From positions 372,001-436,000 of the forward strand of contig NZ_JACEZT010000001.1 of NCBI RefSeq assembly GCF_014042345.1: a DNA stretch of 64,000 nucleotides, given 5' to 3'. The position numbers and the translations under genes were made by a program. A model generated the notes under the pieces. The model searched no databases. It had not been told where the DNA came from and saw only the letters and a list, made by a program, of their open reading frames with translations. This DNA comes from Rugamonas brunnea. Its GTDB lineage: Bacteria > Pseudomonadota > Gammaproteobacteria > Burkholderiales > Burkholderiaceae_D. Shown piece after piece: positions 62,317-64,000 of the stretch (position 1 is the stretch's first letter; each line of letters begins with the position of its first letter).

Positions 62317-62570
62317 CCGACCAGATGACCACCGTCCCCACCCTCGCTGCCCCCGCCGGAGCCGCGCGCCGTCCGCTGACTGCCATGCTGGCGGCCGCCC
62401 TGCTGCTGGCCAGCGCAGCGCTGGCCGCGGCGCCGGCGCCATGGTTCAAATGGCGCAGCAAGGTCGATGGCAGCACAAGTTGTTCGCAATGGCCGCTGGG
62501 GCCGGGCTGGGAGCGCGCCGGTGGCCCCTATCGCGATAGCCGTTGCGAAAAGCCCTTGCTTGCTAAATAA
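62313..62570 (+). CDS. Small exported hypothetical protein
   Basis: 85 residues. ATG 62313 overlaps the stop of the diguanylate cyclase gene (ATGA). A signal peptide (hydrophobic A-M-L-A-A-A-L-L-L-A-S-A-A-L-A, cut near A-A-A-P) leaves a mature peptide of about 45 residues with two Cys (S-C-S-Q-W, S-R-C-E-K) and a W-F-K-W segment. The two Cys could form one disulfide in the periplasm. I do not recognise the family. Confidence 0.65.
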   Translation: MTDQMTTVPTLAAPAGAARRPLTAMLAAALLLASAALAAAPAPWFKWRSKVDGSTSCSQWPLGPGWERAGGPYRDSRCEKPLLAK

Positions 62571-62645
62571 TGGGGAGAAGCAACCATTCTGCAGGACAGG
62601 TTTCAAGCGAACGATAGCCACATCCCATCACCACGAGGAGAACCT

Positions 62646-63200
62646 ATGTTTACGAATCCCGAGCAATTTGCCAACGCAACGAAAGCCCTGTTTGAATTTC
62701 AGCTTGAAACCTTCAACACCCTGACCAACCGCGCCGTGCAGGGTGTGGAACAAGTGGTCGCGCTCAACATGGCCACCGCCAAGTCGAACGTGGAAGACAG
62801 CCTGGCGGCCGGCAAGGCCCTGAGCCAGGCGCAGGACCCGAAGGCCGCCATGGAACTGGCCGCCTCCCACGTGCAGCCGGGCATGGCCGGCGCGGCCGCC
62901 TACAACCAGCAACTGGGCGACATCATCGGCGAGATTCGCGAGGAGTTCACGCGCGCGGCCGACGCCCACATGGCCGAAGCCAAGAGCAACCTGAGCGCGC
63001 TGATCTACGACGTGACCAAGAACGTGCGCCCCGGTTCGGAGAACGCCGTGCAGATCGTCAAGACCGCCATCGACAACGCCTTCGCTGGCTATGAGCAGGT
63101 GACCAAGGCCACCAAGGAAGCAGTGGCGGCCGTCGAAGCCCAGATCGCCAAGGCCTCGGCCATGGTGGAGCAAGGCACCGCCAAAGCCCCCAAGAAGTAA
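62646..63200 (+). CDS. Phasin family protein
   Basis: 184 residues, mostly amphipathic helix. The start F-x-N-P-E-Q-F and the L-E-T-F-N-T-L-T-N-R-A-V-Q-G-V-E segment, with a low-complexity Ala/Lys tail, match the PHB-granule phasins (TIGR01841). It coats polyhydroxybutyrate granules. GAGGAG lies before the ATG at 62646. Stand-alone gene. Confidence 0.93.
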   Translation: MFTNPEQFANATKALFEFQLETFNTLTNRAVQGVEQVVALNMATAKSNVEDSLAAGKALSQAQDPKAAMELAASHVQPGMAGAAAYNQQLGDIIGEIREEFTRAADAHMAEAKSNLSALIYDVTKNVRPGSENAVQIVKTAIDNAFAGYEQVTKATKEAVAAVEAQIAKASAMVEQGTAKAPKK

Positions 63201-63256
63201 GCCTGCCCCACCCGCCCGGCACGAATGTGCTGGGCAAGCGGCGCCGGACGCGATAG

Positions 63257-63274
63257 ACTGTACATAGATACAGT
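63257..63274 (+). promoter_or_regulatory. LexA (SOS) box
   Basis: ACTGTACATAGATACAGT: CTG (63258-63260), 10 bp, CAG (63271-63273), matching the gamma/betaproteobacterial consensus CTG-N10-CAG with an AT-rich spacer and the A/T flanks. It ends 23 bp before the FAN1-like start codon. Confidence 0.85.
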
Positions 63275-63296
63275 TATCCGCCGTCCGTCCGCCGCA

Positions 63297-64000
63297 ATGA
63301 TCAAAGTCCTGGAAAACCCGTTTTACTATCTGGACAACTTCCAGCTCGTCCTGAACTGGATCGGCGAACGCTACGACGACCTGCTGGCGGACGACGAGCG
63401 CGTCTTCATCCACAGCTTCCCCACCCTGCCCCAGACGGCGCGCGCCCTGTTCGTGCGCATGGTGATGCGCAAAGGCGAACTGTTCCGCGCCAGCAAGCTG
63501 TCCTACGCGGAAATCGGCAACAGCATGGCGGCCGCCGCCCCGCTTGCCGAACAGGGCTGGATCGAAACCGATCCCGTGCTCACGCTGGACCAGTTGTTCG
63601 ACCTGCTGCAAAAGCCCGAAATCGGACGCCTGTTCCAGCTCTCGCCGCAGGAAAAGACGCTGCGCAAGGCCGAACAGCTGGAAGCGCTGCGCCCGCGCCA
63701 TGAGGGTGCGCACCGCTTCTCGGCCTGGTATCCGGATGCCGGCGACCAGGTCTACCACATCGTCACCCAGCCCCTGTGCGACCGGCTGCGCCTGATCTTC
63801 TTCGGTAACTACCACCAGGACTGGACCGAGTTCGTGCTGTCGGACCTAGGCATCTACCAGTACGAAAAAGTGGCGTTCTCGCCGGCCGCGCGCGGTTTCC
63901 GCACCCGGCACGACATCGACAACTACCTGCAATTGCACCAGTGCCGCGAACGCTTCCAGGCCGGCGAGGCGGTGGCGGACATGCTGGCCGACCTGCCGCC
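63297..64000 (+). CDS. FAN1-like VRR-NUC nuclease, N-terminal part
   Basis: First 234 codons; the gene runs off the right edge. The N-terminus has F-Y-Y-L-D-N-F-x-L-V-L-x-W, L-P-x-x-A-R-A-L-F-V-R-M-V-M-R-K-G-E-L-F-R and L-x-Y-x-E-I-G, which are conserved in bacterial FAN1 homologues (Fanconi-associated structure-specific nucleases with a C-terminal VRR-NUC domain). Their role is in interstrand crosslink repair. The SOS box upstream fits a DNA-damage-induced gene. The nuclease domain itself is outside the window. Confidence 0.85.
   Translation, partial: MIKVLENPFYYLDNFQLVLNWIGERYDDLLADDERVFIHSFPTLPQTARALFVRMVMRKGELFRASKLSYAEIGNSMAAAAPLAEQGWIETDPVLTLDQLFDLLQKPEIGRLFQLSPQEKTLRKAEQLEALRPRHEGAHRFSAWYPDAGDQVYHIVTQPLCDRLRLIFFGNYHQDWTEFVLSDLGIYQYEKVAFSPAARGFRTRHDIDNYLQLHQCRERFQAGEAVADMLADLP

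Overview
The window is about 64 kb of GC-rich, densely coded bacterial DNA. It carries no rRNA operon, insertion sequence, prophage or CRISPR array that I can see. The core genes point to a betaproteobacterium of the Oxalobacteraceae (Massilia, Duganella or Janthinobacterium type). The evidence is the block cysS / HhH glycosylase / accA / tilS / lysC / tRNA-Ser, the rnr-rlmB pair, a PHB-type phasin, and lpxH with cyclophilin genes. This placement is inferred from gene content and protein style, not from a search.

Layout. 1-4357: a truncated class III aminotransferase with a divergent LysR regulator, then a receiver-EAL protein and a chemotaxis receptor. 4575-13673: a molybdenum and respiration block with MoaA, a MocR-type regulator, an FdhF/YdeP-type molybdoprotein, cytochrome bd (cydAB), a bestrophin-like channel and FdhD. 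13674-14180: an AT-rich regulatory island. 14181-27201: a co-directional gene set of OprD-like porin, two NRPS proteins, AzlC, AzlD, a small alpha/beta hydrolase and a phosphopantetheinyl transferase. This looks like a complete small-peptide biosynthetic cluster and is the most interesting locus here. 27238-29556: an operon of Gfo/Idh/MocA oxidoreductase, UPF0303 protein and DeoR regulator. 29638-34748: an aromatic-ring block with an extradiol dioxygenase and a transhydroxylase-like molybdoenzyme. Its large subunit carries an extra N-terminal SCP2-like domain.

34963-43468 is housekeeping: tRNA-Ser(GCU), lysC, tilS, accA, glycosylase, cysS, two cyclophilins and lpxH. 43539-51087 holds accessory genes: a periplasmic solute-binding-like protein, a GlxA-type regulator, a cupin, membrane proteins, a methyltransferase, a DUF1439 lipoprotein, and a GntR/ABC operon with a palindromic operator at its promoter. 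51122-55976 carries the DUF480 gene, cysE, rlmB and rnr. 56306-58834 holds four identical tRNA-Leu(CAG) genes, each with its own promoter and a hairpin terminator; the terminator stems differ by compensatory changes. An FAD monooxygenase gene sits in the middle of this array. 58965-62570 is a hybrid histidine kinase, a diguanylate cyclase and a small exported protein, followed by a phasin. The window ends in a FAN1-like nuclease gene preceded by a near-perfect LexA box.

How the NRPS genes fit together. The first NRPS protein activates a hydrophobic residue (code read as D-A-F-L-V-G-A-V-I-K, low certainty). The second has an exact serine code (D-V-W-H-F-S-L-V-D-K). Its last module keeps only a remnant of an adenylation domain, and its condensation domain has Asn in place of the catalytic His. 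The final thioesterase has Cys as its nucleophile. The phosphopantetheinyl transferase would activate the carrier domains, and AzlCD and the porin are candidates for moving the product or its precursors across the membranes.
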